This document shows, piece after piece, positions 8,153-17,543 of a DNA stretch of 64,000 nucleotides (position 1 is its first letter; every line of letters begins with the position of its first letter). The position numbers and the translations under genes are program-made. Origin of the DNA: CAZQXD01 sp964597315 (GTDB lineage: Bacteria > Pseudomonadota > Gammaproteobacteria > Competibacterales > Competibacteraceae); the NCBI GenBank assembly GCA_964597315.1, contig CAZQXD010000010.1:1-64000 (forward strand), written 5' to 3'. The notes beneath the pieces were generated by a model that worked only from the letters and a program-made list of their open reading frames with translations, searched no databases and was not told where the DNA came from.

Positions 8153-8914
8153 ATGGGTCCCCTGGCGTTGTTTACCGATTTTGGGCTGCAAGGTCCTTAT
8201 GTGGGGCTGATGAAGCTCGCCTTGATTCGGTATGCACCTCGCATCCCAATTGTGGATTTGTTCCACAACGCCCCTCTTTTCGATACCCAAGCCGCCGCCT
8301 ATTTGCTCGCTACTTACGCTTTGGAGTTTCCTGAAGGCAGCGTATTTGTCGGAGTGGTGGACCCCGGCGTGGGGGGCGGGCGCGATGGATTGATTCTGGA
8401 AGCCGACGGCCGGTTGTTCGTAGGCCCGGATAATGGACTGTTCGACCGGGTAGCGGCTCGGGCTGGTCATGCCCAGGTGTGGCGCATCACCTGGAGAGCC
8501 GAGCGCCTGTCGGCGACGTTTCATGGCCGGGATGTATTCGCTCCGGTTGCGGCCCTACTGGCTACCGAGCAGGCCAAACCAGAAGAATTAGGCGCGCCGG
8601 TGGAAATCCAGCCTCGGGATTGGCCCGCCGACTTGGCTCGGGTAATTTACCTGGACCACTACGGCAACGCCATGACCGGTATTCGCGCCGCTATCCTAAA
8701 TAGGGATGCAAAGCTGCAAGTGGGGGGGCAGTGCTTGCTCTGGGCCAGAACGTTCAGCGACCTGCCGCCGGGAGCGGGTTTCTGGTATGAGAACTCCAGC
8801 GGTTTGGTGGAATTGGCGGTTAATCAGGATAGCGCCGCCGAAAAGTGGGGCTTGGTCTTGGGGCAACCAGTGACAGTGAGCGGAGGCGTTTTCACCGGGA
8901 TTCGGTCTCATTAA
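8153..8914 (+). CDS. SAM hydroxide adenosyltransferase family protein (DUF62)
   Basis: A 253-residue protein of the SAM hydroxide adenosyltransferase / fluorinase-like family. Characterised members split S-adenosylmethionine with hydroxide to adenosine and methionine. Family marks are LFTDFGLQGPYVG at the N terminus, the VVDPGVGGGRD block near residue 68 and PDNGLFD near 92. Homologues start just before LFTDFG, so the ATG at 8153 is favoured, although no Shine-Dalgarno lies directly before it; a GGAG lies on the far side of the 8123-8147 hairpin. The 3' end overlaps the convergent uvrA by 23 bases. The specific substrate and physiological role are not evident. Confidence 0.85.
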   Translation: MGPLALFTDFGLQGPYVGLMKLALIRYAPRIPIVDLFHNAPLFDTQAAAYLLATYALEFPEGSVFVGVVDPGVGGGRDGLILEADGRLFVGPDNGLFDRVAARAGHAQVWRITWRAERLSATFHGRDVFAPVAALLATEQAKPEELGAPVEIQPRDWPADLARVIYLDHYGNAMTGIRAAILNRDAKLQVGGQCLLWARTFSDLPPGAGFWYENSSGLVELAVNQDSAAEKWGLVLGQPVTVSGGVFTGIRSH

Positions 8915-11765
8915 CCACATCAACCCGCTCCCCCGATAGGGAACCGCCATTGAGCAGCGGCTTGAGGAAACGCCCGGTATAGCTTTGCGGGCAGTCGGCA
9001 ACGGCCTCGGGGGCGCCGACTGCCACCAACTGGCCTCCTCGATGCCCGCCTTCCGGTCCCAGGTCCACGATCCAGTCGGCGGTCTTGATCACGTCTAAAT
9101 TATGCTCAATGACCACAATGGTATTGCCATGGTCGCGCAGTCTGTGCAGTACCCTCAGCAGTTGCTCCACATCGTGGAAATGTAGCCCGGTTGTGGGTTC
9201 ATCCAGAATATATAAGGTTTTGCCAGTATCCCGTTTGGACAGCTCACGAGCTAGCTTGACTCGTTGAGCTTCGCCACCGGATAGAGTGGTGGCGCTTTGG
9301 CCCAGTTTGATATAGGACAAGCCCACATCCTGCAAGGTTTGCAGTTTGCGGGCCAGCACCGGTACCGGGGCGAAAAATCCTAGGGCATCTTCCACGGTCA
9401 TTTCCAGCACCTCATGGATGCTGCGGCCCTTGTAACGAATATCCAGGGTTTCCCGGTTATAGCGTTTGCCTTTACAAACATCGCAGGGCACGAAGATATC
9501 CGGCAGAAAATGCATTTCCACTTTAATCATCCCGTCTCCCTGACACGCTTCGCAACGTCCGCCCTTGACGTTAAAACTAAACCGGCCGGGCGGGTAGCCC
9601 CGGGATCGAGCTTCCTGGGTGCCAGCGAACAACTCCCGGATCGGCGTAAACAGACCGGTATAAGTGGCCGGATTGGAACGGGGTGTGCGGCCGATAGGAC
9701 TTTGGTCGATGTTCACTACTTTGTCCAACTGTTCCAGGCCCTGTATGACCTGGCAAGGCGCCGGCGACTCGTCGGCGCCATTCAACTCCCTGGCGGCTAG
9801 GCGGTACAGCGTGTCATTGATCAGCGTGGACTTGCCGGACCCGGACACTCCGGTCACACACGTCATCAATCCCAAGGGCAACTCCGCGTCGATAGACTTG
9901 AGATTGTTGCCCTTGGCGCCAAGAATACGCAGCCATTGTTCAGGATCCGGCGGATTACGGCGCTCAGGAATACCGATCTGACGGCGGCCGGACAGATACT
10001 GGCCAGTGAGAGAGGCGGGATCGGCCAAAATAGCCGCCGGCGTACCTTGCGCTACCACCTGCCCACCATGAACTCCAGCGCCGGGACCGATGTCCACCAC
10101 ATGGTCGGCGCTACGGATGGCCTCTTCGTCATGCTCCACCACAATCACTGTATTGCCCAGGTCGCGCAGGTGGATAAGAGTCTGAAGCAGCCGCTCATTG
10201 TCTCGTTGATGCAGACCGATGGAGGGTTCATCCAGTACATACATCACCCCGACCAGGCCGGCGCCGATCTGGCTGGCCAGGCGAATGCGTTGCGCCTCGC
10301 CGCCGGAAAGGGTTTCGGCGCTGCGTTCCAAGGTGAGATAGTCCAGACCCACATTGACCAGAAAAGATAACCGCTCGACGATTTCCTTGAGAATTTTGGC
10401 GGCGATTTCTCCACGTCGTCCGGGCAACTCCAATTTGGAAAAGAACGCCTGGGATTCTCCTACCGGCAAAGCAACGATTTCCGGTAGGTGACGTTCAGCC
10501 ACAAACACATGGCGAGCGGCACGATTCAGCCGGGCGCCTGAACAATGGGGGCAGGGTTGCGTGCTGAGGTACTTGGCCAGTTCGTCCCGGACCATGCCGG
10601 AATCGGTTTCCCGGTAGCGGCGTTCCATGTTGGGAATAATGCCCTCGAAGGCGTGGGTGCGGATGGTGGCGCCGCCCCGCTCATTAAGATATCGAAATTG
10701 GATCTGTTCGGTGCCGCTACCCTGGAGTACCGCCTGGCGGGCAGGTTGGGGTAAGTCCTGAAAAGGGGTTTCCACATCAAAGCCGTAGTGGCGGGCCAGG
10801 GACTGGACCATCTGAAAGTAATAGACATTGCGCCGGTCCCAGCCCCGTACCGCGCCGCCCGCTAAGCTGAGGTGGGGATGGGCCGCCACCCGCTGTGGAT
10901 CGAAGAACTGCTTTACTCCCAGACCGTCGCAACCCGAACAGGCCCCCACCGGATTGTTGAAGGAAAACAGGCGCGGTTCCAGTTCATTGACGCTATAACC
11001 ACATATAGGGCAGGCGAAGTTGGCGGAGAACACCAGAGGAAGGCGATCCGGTTCGTCCATAAAGGCCACCGTCGCCAGACCATCGGCCAGGCGCAAGGCG
11101 GTTTCGAAAGATTCGGCCAAGCGCGGTTCCAGTCCAGAACGAACCTTGAACCGATCCACGACAACTTCGATGGTGTGCTTACGGCGCAGGTCCAAGGTTG
11201 GTGGTTCGTCCAGTTCATAGACCTCGCCGTCGATACGGGCTCGTAAAAAACCTTGGGCGCGCAAGCCCTCCAAGAGTTTCACATGTTCGCCCTTGCGGGC
11301 GCTGACCACCGGCGCTAGCAGCAGCAGCCGACTGTCCATCGGTAAAGCCAGCACTTGATCTACCATCTGGCTGACGGTTTGGGCATCCAGGTCAACGCCA
11401 TGGTCCGGGCAGCGGGGAATGCCGACTCGGGCATAGAGCAGGCGTAGGTAGTCGTAGATTTCAGTGATGGTGCCTACTGTTGACCGTGGGTTATGGGAAG
11501 TGGACTTCTGCTCGATAGAGATGGCGGGGGATAAACCTTCGATATGGTCCACATCAGGCTTTTCCATCATCGACAAGAATTGCCGGGCATAGGCGGACAA
11601 AGACTCCACGTAGCGGCGCTGACCTTCAGCGTAAAGGGTGTCGAAAGCCAAAGACGACTTACCCGAGCCGGACAGGCCGGTAATCACGATTAGCCGATCC
11701 CGGGGAAGATCCAGGTTGATATTACGTAAATTATGGGTACGGGCGCCGCGGATGCGAATAGTCAT
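8892..11765 (-). CDS. uvrA: Excinuclease ABC subunit A
   Basis: UvrA, 957 residues, the damage-recognising ATPase of nucleotide excision repair; it loads UvrB onto DNA lesions. It has two ABC ATPase modules: Walker A GLSGSGKS at residues 30-37 and GVSGSGKS in the second half, each with an LSGGEAQR signature. Two zinc modules are visible: Cys252/255/276/279 and a CEACQGDG ... CDVCKGKR pair. The length is slightly above the usual 940 because of a short C-terminal tail. It is divergent from the transporter gene at 11856. No clear LexA box was found in the gap. Confidence 0.98.
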   Translation of the reverse strand: MTIRIRGARTHNLRNINLDLPRDRLIVITGLSGSGKSSLAFDTLYAEGQRRYVESLSAYARQFLSMMEKPDVDHIEGLSPAISIEQKSTSHNPRSTVGTITEIYDYLRLLYARVGIPRCPDHGVDLDAQTVSQMVDQVLALPMDSRLLLLAPVVSARKGEHVKLLEGLRAQGFLRARIDGEVYELDEPPTLDLRRKHTIEVVVDRFKVRSGLEPRLAESFETALRLADGLATVAFMDEPDRLPLVFSANFACPICGYSVNELEPRLFSFNNPVGACSGCDGLGVKQFFDPQRVAAHPHLSLAGGAVRGWDRRNVYYFQMVQSLARHYGFDVETPFQDLPQPARQAVLQGSGTEQIQFRYLNERGGATIRTHAFEGIIPNMERRYRETDSGMVRDELAKYLSTQPCPHCSGARLNRAARHVFVAERHLPEIVALPVGESQAFFSKLELPGRRGEIAAKILKEIVERLSFLVNVGLDYLTLERSAETLSGGEAQRIRLASQIGAGLVGVMYVLDEPSIGLHQRDNERLLQTLIHLRDLGNTVIVVEHDEEAIRSADHVVDIGPGAGVHGGQVVAQGTPAAILADPASLTGQYLSGRRQIGIPERRNPPDPEQWLRILGAKGNNLKSIDAELPLGLMTCVTGVSGSGKSTLINDTLYRLAARELNGADESPAPCQVIQGLEQLDKVVNIDQSPIGRTPRSNPATYTGLFTPIRELFAGTQEARSRGYPPGRFSFNVKGGRCEACQGDGMIKVEMHFLPDIFVPCDVCKGKRYNRETLDIRYKGRSIHEVLEMTVEDALGFFAPVPVLARKLQTLQDVGLSYIKLGQSATTLSGGEAQRVKLARELSKRDTGKTLYILDEPTTGLHFHDVEQLLRVLHRLRDHGNTIVVIEHNLDVIKTADWIVDLGPEGGHRGGQLVAVGAPEAVADCPQSYTGRFLKPLLNGGSLSGERVDVVNETESR

Positions 11766-11855
11766 TGATGTTCCGTCATGGGGCGAACTGATAACATGAA
11801 ACCCGTACGGTATAACGGGGTTGATGAGGTGGCAATGGGGTCGATGGGAGAGGGC

Positions 11856-13214
11856 ATGACGGTAAGCGAACGGCGAGCGGCCTTGGCTCTAGCCAGCTTG
11901 TTCAGCCTGCGGATGTTGGGATTGTTTATGATCCTGCCTGTATTGACGCTATATGCCGAACACTTGGTGGGTACGACACCCCTGCTGATTGGCCTGGCTA
12001 TCGGCGCCTACGGTCTGACCCAAGCCTGTTTTCAGATTCCTTTCGGCATGCTCTCCGACCGCTGGGGCCGACGGCGGATCATCATCCTGGGGTTGGTGAT
12101 TTTTGCCCTGGGCAGCGTGGTGGCGGCCCTGGCCGATTCTATCATCGGCGTCATCGCCGGTCGCGCCCTGCAAGGCGCCGGGGCCATCGCCGCTGCGGTC
12201 ATGGCGCTAGCCGCAGATCTGAGTCGCGAGGAGCAGCGCACCAAGTTTATGGCGGTGATTGGGGTCAGTATCGGGATATCCTTTGCGTTGGCCATGGTGC
12301 TAGGGCCCGTGCTGAACAGTTGGGTGGGGGTCAAGGGGATTTTTTGGATCACCGCCGGGCTCGCCCTGCTGGGTATCCTGGTCACCTGGCTGATCGTGCC
12401 TCAGCCGGCCATTAGCCGTCGCCATCGGGATACCGCTCCAGTCCCGGAACTGTTCCGGCGGGTGCTTGCCGATGGACAATTGCTGCGCCTGGATTTTGGG
12501 ATTTTTTCCCTGCATATGCTACTTACCGCCACCTTCGTAGCCCTGCCTCTGGCCTTGCGGGATGTGGCCGGTCTGGACAGCGCCCGTCACTGGGAACTGT
12601 ATCTACCGGCCCTGGCGCTGTCGGTGGCGGCCATGGTGCCGTTCATCATCCTGGCCGAGCGCAAGCGGCGCATGAAGTCGGTGTTCTTGGGCGCGATTCT
12701 GGCCCTGTGCCTGACCGAACTGGGACTGCTTAAGTGGCATGATAGTGTCCTGGGCGTGGCGGTAATGCTGTTTGTGTTTTTTACCGCCTTCAACCTATTG
12801 GAAGCTACGCTGCCTTCACTGATCGCCAAAATGGCCCCCCCGGACGCCAAGGGAACAGCCATGGGCGTATATTCCAGCAGCCAGTTTCTGGGCGCCTTCG
12901 TGGGCGGTGGACTGGGGGGACTGGCGCTGGGAATATTTGGCCTAAAAGGGGTATTTGCCTTCGCGGCCTTGGGAGCGTTGTTATGGTTTTTCGTGGCCTA
13001 CACCATGACGAACCCTCGGTACCTGAGCAGTTATCTGCTGTCCATCGGACCTGTCAGCGAGGCCGAAGCCCGGCACCTGGCCATGGAACTGACCAAGGTT
13101 CAGGGTGTCGCCGAAGCAGTAGTCATCGCCGCTGATGGGGTGGCCTATCTGAAGGTGGATCAACACGCCCTGGATAAGGCGGCGCTGCGGCGGTTCGCCG
13201 TTGCCGATCTCTGA
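11856..13214 (+). CDS. Major facilitator transporter, YajR-like, with C-terminal YAM-type domain
   Basis: About 452 residues from the ATG at 11856, which has a GGGAGAGGG ribosome binding site; in-frame starts at 11778, 11835 and 11844 are possible but add a poor N terminus. Twelve hydrophobic segments and the MFS motif SDRWGRRRIII (loop 2-3) identify a drug:H+ antiporter-type transporter. The last 55 residues form a soluble domain (AEARHLAMELTKVQGV ... AYLKVDQHALD) like the ferredoxin-like YAM domain of E. coli YajR. The uvrA - MFS - ssb order is common in gammaproteobacteria. The substrate is unknown. Confidence 0.88.
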   Translation: MTVSERRAALALASLFSLRMLGLFMILPVLTLYAEHLVGTTPLLIGLAIGAYGLTQACFQIPFGMLSDRWGRRRIIILGLVIFALGSVVAALADSIIGVIAGRALQGAGAIAAAVMALAADLSREEQRTKFMAVIGVSIGISFALAMVLGPVLNSWVGVKGIFWITAGLALLGILVTWLIVPQPAISRRHRDTAPVPELFRRVLADGQLLRLDFGIFSLHMLLTATFVALPLALRDVAGLDSARHWELYLPALALSVAAMVPFIILAERKRRMKSVFLGAILALCLTELGLLKWHDSVLGVAVMLFVFFTAFNLLEATLPSLIAKMAPPDAKGTAMGVYSSSQFLGAFVGGGLGGLALGIFGLKGVFAFAALGALLWFFVAYTMTNPRYLSSYLLSIGPVSEAEARHLAMELTKVQGVAEAVVIAADGVAYLKVDQHALDKAALRRFAVADL

Positions 13215-13280
13215 TAAACTGGACGTTGGTATTCTTTCAGCCGGCTGCTGCGGTCGGCGTCATGCGCAGGAGACTTCAGT

Positions 13281-13760
13281 ATGGCCAGAGGCGTCAACAA
13301 GGTGATTCTCGTCGGTAATCTGGGCAAGGACCCCGAAGTGCGTTACAGCGCCAACGGCACCGCCATCGTCAATGTCACCCTCGCCACCAGCGAAACCTGG
13401 CGGGATAAGCAGACCGGTGAAAACCAGGAACGCACCGAGTGGCATACGGTAGTGTTCTTCGGCAAGCTGGCGGAAATTGCCGGGGAATATCTGCGTAAGG
13501 GGCGGCAGGTTTATGTGGAAGGCAGCTTACGCACCCGTAAATGGCAGGACAAGAACGGCCAGGATCGCTACTCCACCGAGGTCGTGGCCAGCGATATGCA
13601 AATGCTAGGCTCCCGCAGCGAGGGCAGCACCAGCTTTGATGCGCCTCCGTCCCGGCCCCAGCAGCGCCCGGCTAAGCAAGAACCGGCCGGGCAGGGTGCG
13701 GCATCGCAGCCCGCCGGGCAGAGTGTTAGTGATACTTTTGATGATGATATTCCCTTCTGA
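13281..13760 (+). CDS. ssb: Single-stranded DNA-binding protein
   Basis: SSB, 159 residues, coats single-stranded DNA in replication, repair and recombination. The OB fold (about residues 1-110) begins ARGVNKVILVGNLGKDPEVR and includes TEWHTVVFFGKLAEIA. It is followed by a proline/glutamine-rich linker and the conserved acidic tip DDDIPF that binds partner proteins. AGGAG precedes the ATG. It lies 66 bases downstream of the transporter gene and close to uvrA. Confidence 0.98.
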   Translation: MARGVNKVILVGNLGKDPEVRYSANGTAIVNVTLATSETWRDKQTGENQERTEWHTVVFFGKLAEIAGEYLRKGRQVYVEGSLRTRKWQDKNGQDRYSTEVVASDMQMLGSRSEGSTSFDAPPSRPQQRPAKQEPAGQGAASQPAGQSVSDTFDDDIPF

Positions 13761-13764
13761 GCAA

Positions 13765-14031
13765 TTAACCCGCCCTCGGCCCCGTGGGATGCTCCGCGTG
13801 ATACTGCTCCAGGCAGTGGCGCAGGGCATCCAGATCGATGCCCATGGTTCCGAGCCGCTCCTGCAACTCCGGTAAGAGTACTGTCTCAGACAGAATGGCG
13901 CGGATCAGGCAGCAAACCTGTGCGTCTCCCGAGTCGATGCGGCCGAGCAGCGCCGCCACTCCATGGCTGTGAAGGGTGTCGGTTGGCTCGGATTGGTGGT
14001 CCTGGCTGTGTTTGCAGTATTTCAATGTCAC
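13765..14031 (-). CDS. Small hypothetical protein, cysteine-containing
   Basis: An 88-residue ORF starting with GTG at 14031 (TTG at 14025 is another option); GGGGG a few bases upstream may serve as ribosome binding site. It contains Cys6, a CC pair near residue 40 and Cys72, and a leucine-rich helical C-terminal half (LPELQERLGTMGIDLDALRHCLEQYH). I do not recognise the family. It is convergent with ssb, four bases apart, which leaves no room for a separate terminator. It could be the last gene of a unit starting at msrA. Confidence 0.5.
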   Translation of the reverse strand: MTLKYCKHSQDHQSEPTDTLHSHGVAALLGRIDSGDAQVCCLIRAILSETVLLPELQERLGTMGIDLDALRHCLEQYHAEHPTGPRAG

Positions 14032-14124
14032 TACCCCCGTATCTAGACGGGGAGAGACGCCCCGTTCGGAGCGGGCGTCCGCTCCACCTTCAAATTGAGT
14101 TGTCGGGGGAAAAGACGGAACGGA

Positions 14125-14304
14125 TTAGGGGAGGGGTTGCCATGCGCTCCACCCGCTCATACCCCTGACAGAGGTCAGGATGGCAGCGATCTCCACGGCG
14201 CACAGTGAGGTAATGGGGCGTTCCAAGGTGAATGTTTCACAGTGCCGCCCCGCTATCAACGCGGCAAGTTCCGTGCATGGCAGCGGCTTTAAGCCGTGAT
14301 GCAA
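14125..14304 (-). CDS. Possible small ORF downstream of msrA, no ATG start
   Basis: On the minus strand an open frame of 59 codons can be read from TTG at 14304 to TAA at 14125-14127. The reading has a balanced, protein-like composition (for example CTELAALIAGRHCETFTLERP) rather than the repetitive look of a shadow frame. It lies immediately after msrA and remains open upstream into msrA, so it could be translationally coupled or the remnant of a longer gene. There is no ATG and no convincing ribosome binding site. I cannot assign a function; the surrounding 14032-14315 stretch holds nothing else I recognise. Confidence 0.28.
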   Translation of the reverse strand: MHHGLKPLPCTELAALIAGRHCETFTLERPITSLCAVEIAAILTSVRGMSGWSAWQPLP

Positions 14305-14315
14305 AGTTACCGGGT

Positions 14316-14972
14316 TCAGCCGGCCTTGCCCCAGAGTTCCTCCAGGCGCTGGTCACGGCCGCAGCCGTAACGGTACAGTTTGTAGCGCAACGGGTTTTTC
14401 TCATAGTAATCCTGATGATACTCCTCGGCTGGATAAAAAGTCTCAGCCGGAGTGATTTCGGTGACGATGGGCTTATCGAAGCGCCCTGAATCCTCCAAGG
14501 TCTGCTTCGATGCCTCGGCTAGGCGGTGTTGCTCTTCGTCCAGATAGAAAATTCCGGTGCGGTACTGGCTACCGTGGTCGCAGAACTGGGCATTGGGAGT
14601 CAAGGGGTCTACGTTTTGCCAGAATACGTCCAGTAGCTTTTCGTAGTTGATGACCTTGGGATCGTAAACAACCTCCACCGCCTCGGTGTGGCCGGTGGAA
14701 CCCGCTGAAACCTGCTGATAGTTGGGGTTCTTGGTGTGGCCGCCGATGTAGCCGGAGGTGGTGGAATACACTCCTTCCAGCTTGTCATAAGGGGGTTCCA
14801 TACACCAGAAACAGCCACCGGCGAAAATGGCCTTGGCCAAGTCCCGGGTGGGTTCGCTGCCTTGGGCGGACGGGGGTTGTGGGGTATTGGCGCCCTGGCT
14901 GTGGACCTGGCCTAGCCCCAACACCAGTAGCACCGGGGCCAGAACCAACCCCGAGAGATGGCTTGTTTTCAT
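14316..14972 (-). CDS. msrA: Peptide methionine-(S)-sulfoxide reductase, exported
   Basis: MsrA repairs methionine-S-sulfoxide in proteins. The start is set at 14972 (MKTSHLSGLVLAPVLLVLG), because that gives a signal peptide and GGAG lies 8 bases upstream; the frame is open to 15050. The mature enzyme, 218 residues with the leader, has the catalytic motif GCFWC (residues 53-57, nucleophile Cys54), the GYIGGHTKNPNY block and the EEYHQDYY block. The leader indicates a periplasmic enzyme acting on oxidised envelope proteins. A fused MsrB domain is absent. Confidence 0.93.
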   Translation of the reverse strand: MKTSHLSGLVLAPVLLVLGLGQVHSQGANTPQPPSAQGSEPTRDLAKAIFAGGCFWCMEPPYDKLEGVYSTTSGYIGGHTKNPNYQQVSAGSTGHTEAVEVVYDPKVINYEKLLDVFWQNVDPLTPNAQFCDHGSQYRTGIFYLDEEQHRLAEASKQTLEDSGRFDKPIVTEITPAETFYPAEEYHQDYYEKNPLRYKLYRYGCGRDQRLEELWGKAG

Positions 14973-15177
14973 GGCATTGCTCCAACATGGCCGGTAATTG
15001 TCAGAACCTAGGACCGCAGGTCGCCCCAGGGCGTTCAAAGAGGCCGCCAAGTTCGGCGCATCCGGTCGGTTCCGAACGGGCTTGGGGGTTTGCTGTTGGA
15101 GCGCAGCCGGGTCTATCTGGTATCGCTGCGGCCACGATGATACTATTTAGGGCCTTATCAAGGCTTCAAAAGCGTTC

Positions 15178-16545
15178 ATGACGCGGAAACTCCACATCAA
15201 AACTCACGGCTGCCAGATGAACGAGTATGACTCGTCGAAAATGGCGGACGTGCTCAGGGCATCCCACGGATTGGAACTCACAGACGACCCCTTGAAGGCG
15301 GATGTCCTGCTGCTCAATACCTGCTCGATACGGGAGAAAGCCCAGGAGAAGGTTTTCTCACAATTGGGCCAATGGCGGCTGCTCAAGGAGCGGCGTCCAG
15401 ACCTAGTGATCGGTGTAGGCGGCTGTGTGGCCAGCCAGGAAGGGGAAGCCCTGCGGGCAAGGGCGCCCTATGTTGATATTGTGTTCGGCCCTCAAACCCT
15501 GCACCGGCTGCCGATGCTGCTCAACGAAGCCCGAGAGCAGCGCACCGGCGTGGTGGATATCAGTTTCCCGGAGATCGAGAAATTCGACAATTTACCGGAA
15601 CCACGAGCCGAGGGGCCGACGGCTTTCGTGTCGGTAATGGAGGGCTGCGGCAAATATTGCACCTTTTGCGTGGTGCCCTATACCCGGGGCGAAGAGGTCA
15701 GCCGACCCTTCGACGACGTACTGGCCGAAGTGGCCCAACTGGCTCGCCAGGGAGTACGGGAAGTGACCTTGCTAGGTCAAAATGTCAACGCCTATCGGGG
15801 CGCCATGGAGGACGGCGAGACCGCCGATCTGAGCCTGCTGATCAATTATCTGGCGGCCGTGGACGGAATCGGTCGAATCCGTTACACCACCTCCCATCCC
15901 GTGGAGTTTTCCGATTCCCTGATCCAAGCCTATGCCGAAGTTCCAGAACTGGTGAGTCACTTGCACCTGCCGGTACAAAGCGGCTCCGATCGTATCCTGG
16001 CGAGCATGAAACGAGGCCACACCGCTCTAGAATACAAGGCCAAGGTCCGAAAGTTGAGGCGCATCCGCCCGGATATCAGCCTGTCCTCCGATTTTATCAT
16101 CGGCTTTCCTGGGGAGACCGAGGCCGATTTCGAGGCCACCATGGGTCTTATCGAAGAGATCGGTTTCGATCACAGCTTTAGCTTTATCTACAGTCCCCGG
16201 CCCGGCACCCCAGCGGCGTCTTTTCCAGACGACGTCTCCCAGGAAACCAAAAAGCGGCGCTTAGCCCGGCTCCAGGCCCGTATTGAGGAGATGGCCCAGG
16301 CTGTCAGCCAAGCCATGGTGGGAACCACCCAGCGTATTCTGGTGGACCGTCCATCCCGTAAGAACCCCAAGCAATTAGCCGGGCGCACCGAAAATAATCG
16401 GGTGGTTAACTTCGACGCTCCTCCAGAGTTGATCGGCCACTTCGTGGACGTCCTCATCACCGAGGCGTTGCCCAACTCCCTGCGCGGTCGCTATTTGGGT
16501 TGTCCAGAATCAGGCCTGCCTTTTCCCAAGGCGCTGACCCGTTAA
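15178..16545 (+). CDS. miaB: tRNA-2-methylthio-N6-dimethylallyladenosine synthase
   Basis: MiaB, 455 residues, a radical-SAM methylthiotransferase that adds a methylthio group to i6A37 of tRNAs. The N-terminal MTTase domain carries Cys12, Cys49 and Cys83, which hold one 4Fe-4S cluster. The radical-SAM motif CGKYCTFC provides Cys158, Cys162 and Cys165. A TRAM domain forms the C terminus. The stop overlaps the next gene's start (TAATG at 16543-16547). The miaB-ybeZ-ybeY-ybeX-lnt order matches E. coli. Confidence 0.97.
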   Translation: MTRKLHIKTHGCQMNEYDSSKMADVLRASHGLELTDDPLKADVLLLNTCSIREKAQEKVFSQLGQWRLLKERRPDLVIGVGGCVASQEGEALRARAPYVDIVFGPQTLHRLPMLLNEAREQRTGVVDISFPEIEKFDNLPEPRAEGPTAFVSVMEGCGKYCTFCVVPYTRGEEVSRPFDDVLAEVAQLARQGVREVTLLGQNVNAYRGAMEDGETADLSLLINYLAAVDGIGRIRYTTSHPVEFSDSLIQAYAEVPELVSHLHLPVQSGSDRILASMKRGHTALEYKAKVRKLRRIRPDISLSSDFIIGFPGETEADFEATMGLIEEIGFDHSFSFIYSPRPGTPAASFPDDVSQETKKRRLARLQARIEEMAQAVSQAMVGTTQRILVDRPSRKNPKQLAGRTENNRVVNFDAPPELIGHFVDVLITEALPNSLRGRYLGCPESGLPFPKALTR

Positions 16546-17543
16546 TGGCTTCGACGCCGGTTGCCCCCGAGCCGACCCATCGTCCCGATTTTCAGGACTT
16601 GTGGTTGGAGCCTATCGACAACCAGCGCTTGGCCAATCTGTGCGGCCAGTTGGATGAGCATCTGCGTCTTATCGAGCGTCGGCTAGGGGTTGAGATCAAT
16701 AACCGGGGCAATCAGTTTCGGGTGATCGGCGTGGCGTCGGCGGTGAAAGTGGCCGTGGCGGTGCTAGAAGCCCTGTACCAGGCCGCCAACACGGAAGCCC
16801 TGAACCCGGCCCGGGTACACTTGTTTCTGCGGGAGGCCGGGGCCGATACCCTAGAGGAAACCGACAAGGATGTTCAAGACGTCAACATCCGTACTCGCCG
16901 TGGCGTGATCCGGGGCCGGGGTCTCAACCAGCAGCGTTATCTGTCTAGCATCCTGCGCAATGACATCAACTTCGGGGTGGGGCCAGCCGGCACCGGCAAG
17001 ACCTATCTAGCGGTGGCCTGCGCCGTGGATGCCCTAGAACGGGATCAGGTGCGTCGGCTGGTGCTGGTGCGGCCAGCGGTGGAAGCCGGGGAGCGGCTAG
17101 GCTTTCTGCCCGGGGATTTGGTACAAAAAGTGGACCCCTATTTGCGGCCCCTATACGACGCCCTCTATGAAATGCTGGGCTTTGAACGGGTAGCCAAGCT
17201 CTTGGAGCGCAACATCATCGAGATCGCCCCCCTGGCCTTTATGCGTGGGCGAACCCTAAATGAGTCGTTCATCATCCTGGACGAAGCCCAGAACACCACC
17301 GTCGAACAAATGAAAATGTTCCTGACCCGGATCGGTTTTGGGTCCACGGCGGTAGTCACCGGCGATGTGACCCAGGTAGACCTGCCTCATAGCACCCGTT
17401 CCGGGTTGCGCCAGGTGCTGGAAGTACTCAAGGATGTGGAAGGCATCAGCATGACCTTCTTCAATGCCCGGGACGTGGTGCGCCATCCCCTGGTGCAACG
17501 CATCGTCACCGCTTACGCCCGTTACGAACAGGAAAACCCATGA
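16545..17543 (+). CDS. ybeZ: PhoH-family ATPase YbeZ
   Basis: A PhoH-like ATPase of 332 residues. The ATG at 16545 overlaps the miaB stop; an upstream in-frame ATG at 16500 lies inside miaB and is less likely. Walker A is GPAGTGKT at 146-153 and the Walker B region is FIILDEAQN about 100 residues later. YbeZ interacts with the neighbouring endoribonuclease YbeY and is thought to act in rRNA maturation or RNA quality control. Its stop overlaps the ybeY start by four bases (ATGA). Confidence 0.93.
   Translation: MASTPVAPEPTHRPDFQDLWLEPIDNQRLANLCGQLDEHLRLIERRLGVEINNRGNQFRVIGVASAVKVAVAVLEALYQAANTEALNPARVHLFLREAGADTLEETDKDVQDVNIRTRRGVIRGRGLNQQRYLSSILRNDINFGVGPAGTGKTYLAVACAVDALERDQVRRLVLVRPAVEAGERLGFLPGDLVQKVDPYLRPLYDALYEMLGFERVAKLLERNIIEIAPLAFMRGRTLNESFIILDEAQNTTVEQMKMFLTRIGFGSTAVVTGDVTQVDLPHSTRSGLRQVLEVLKDVEGISMTFFNARDVVRHPLVQRIVTAYARYEQENP

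Noticed and set aside
11766..11855. Possible LexA (SOS) box between uvrA and the transporter gene
   Set aside because: No CTG-N10-CAG palindrome could be found here or upstream of ssb.
14040..14110. GC-rich inverted segments (GACGGGGAG/CGCCCCG and GGAGCGG/CCGCTCC) taken as a possible structured RNA
   Set aside because: The arms are short and do not give one consistent fold; no match to a known RNA class.
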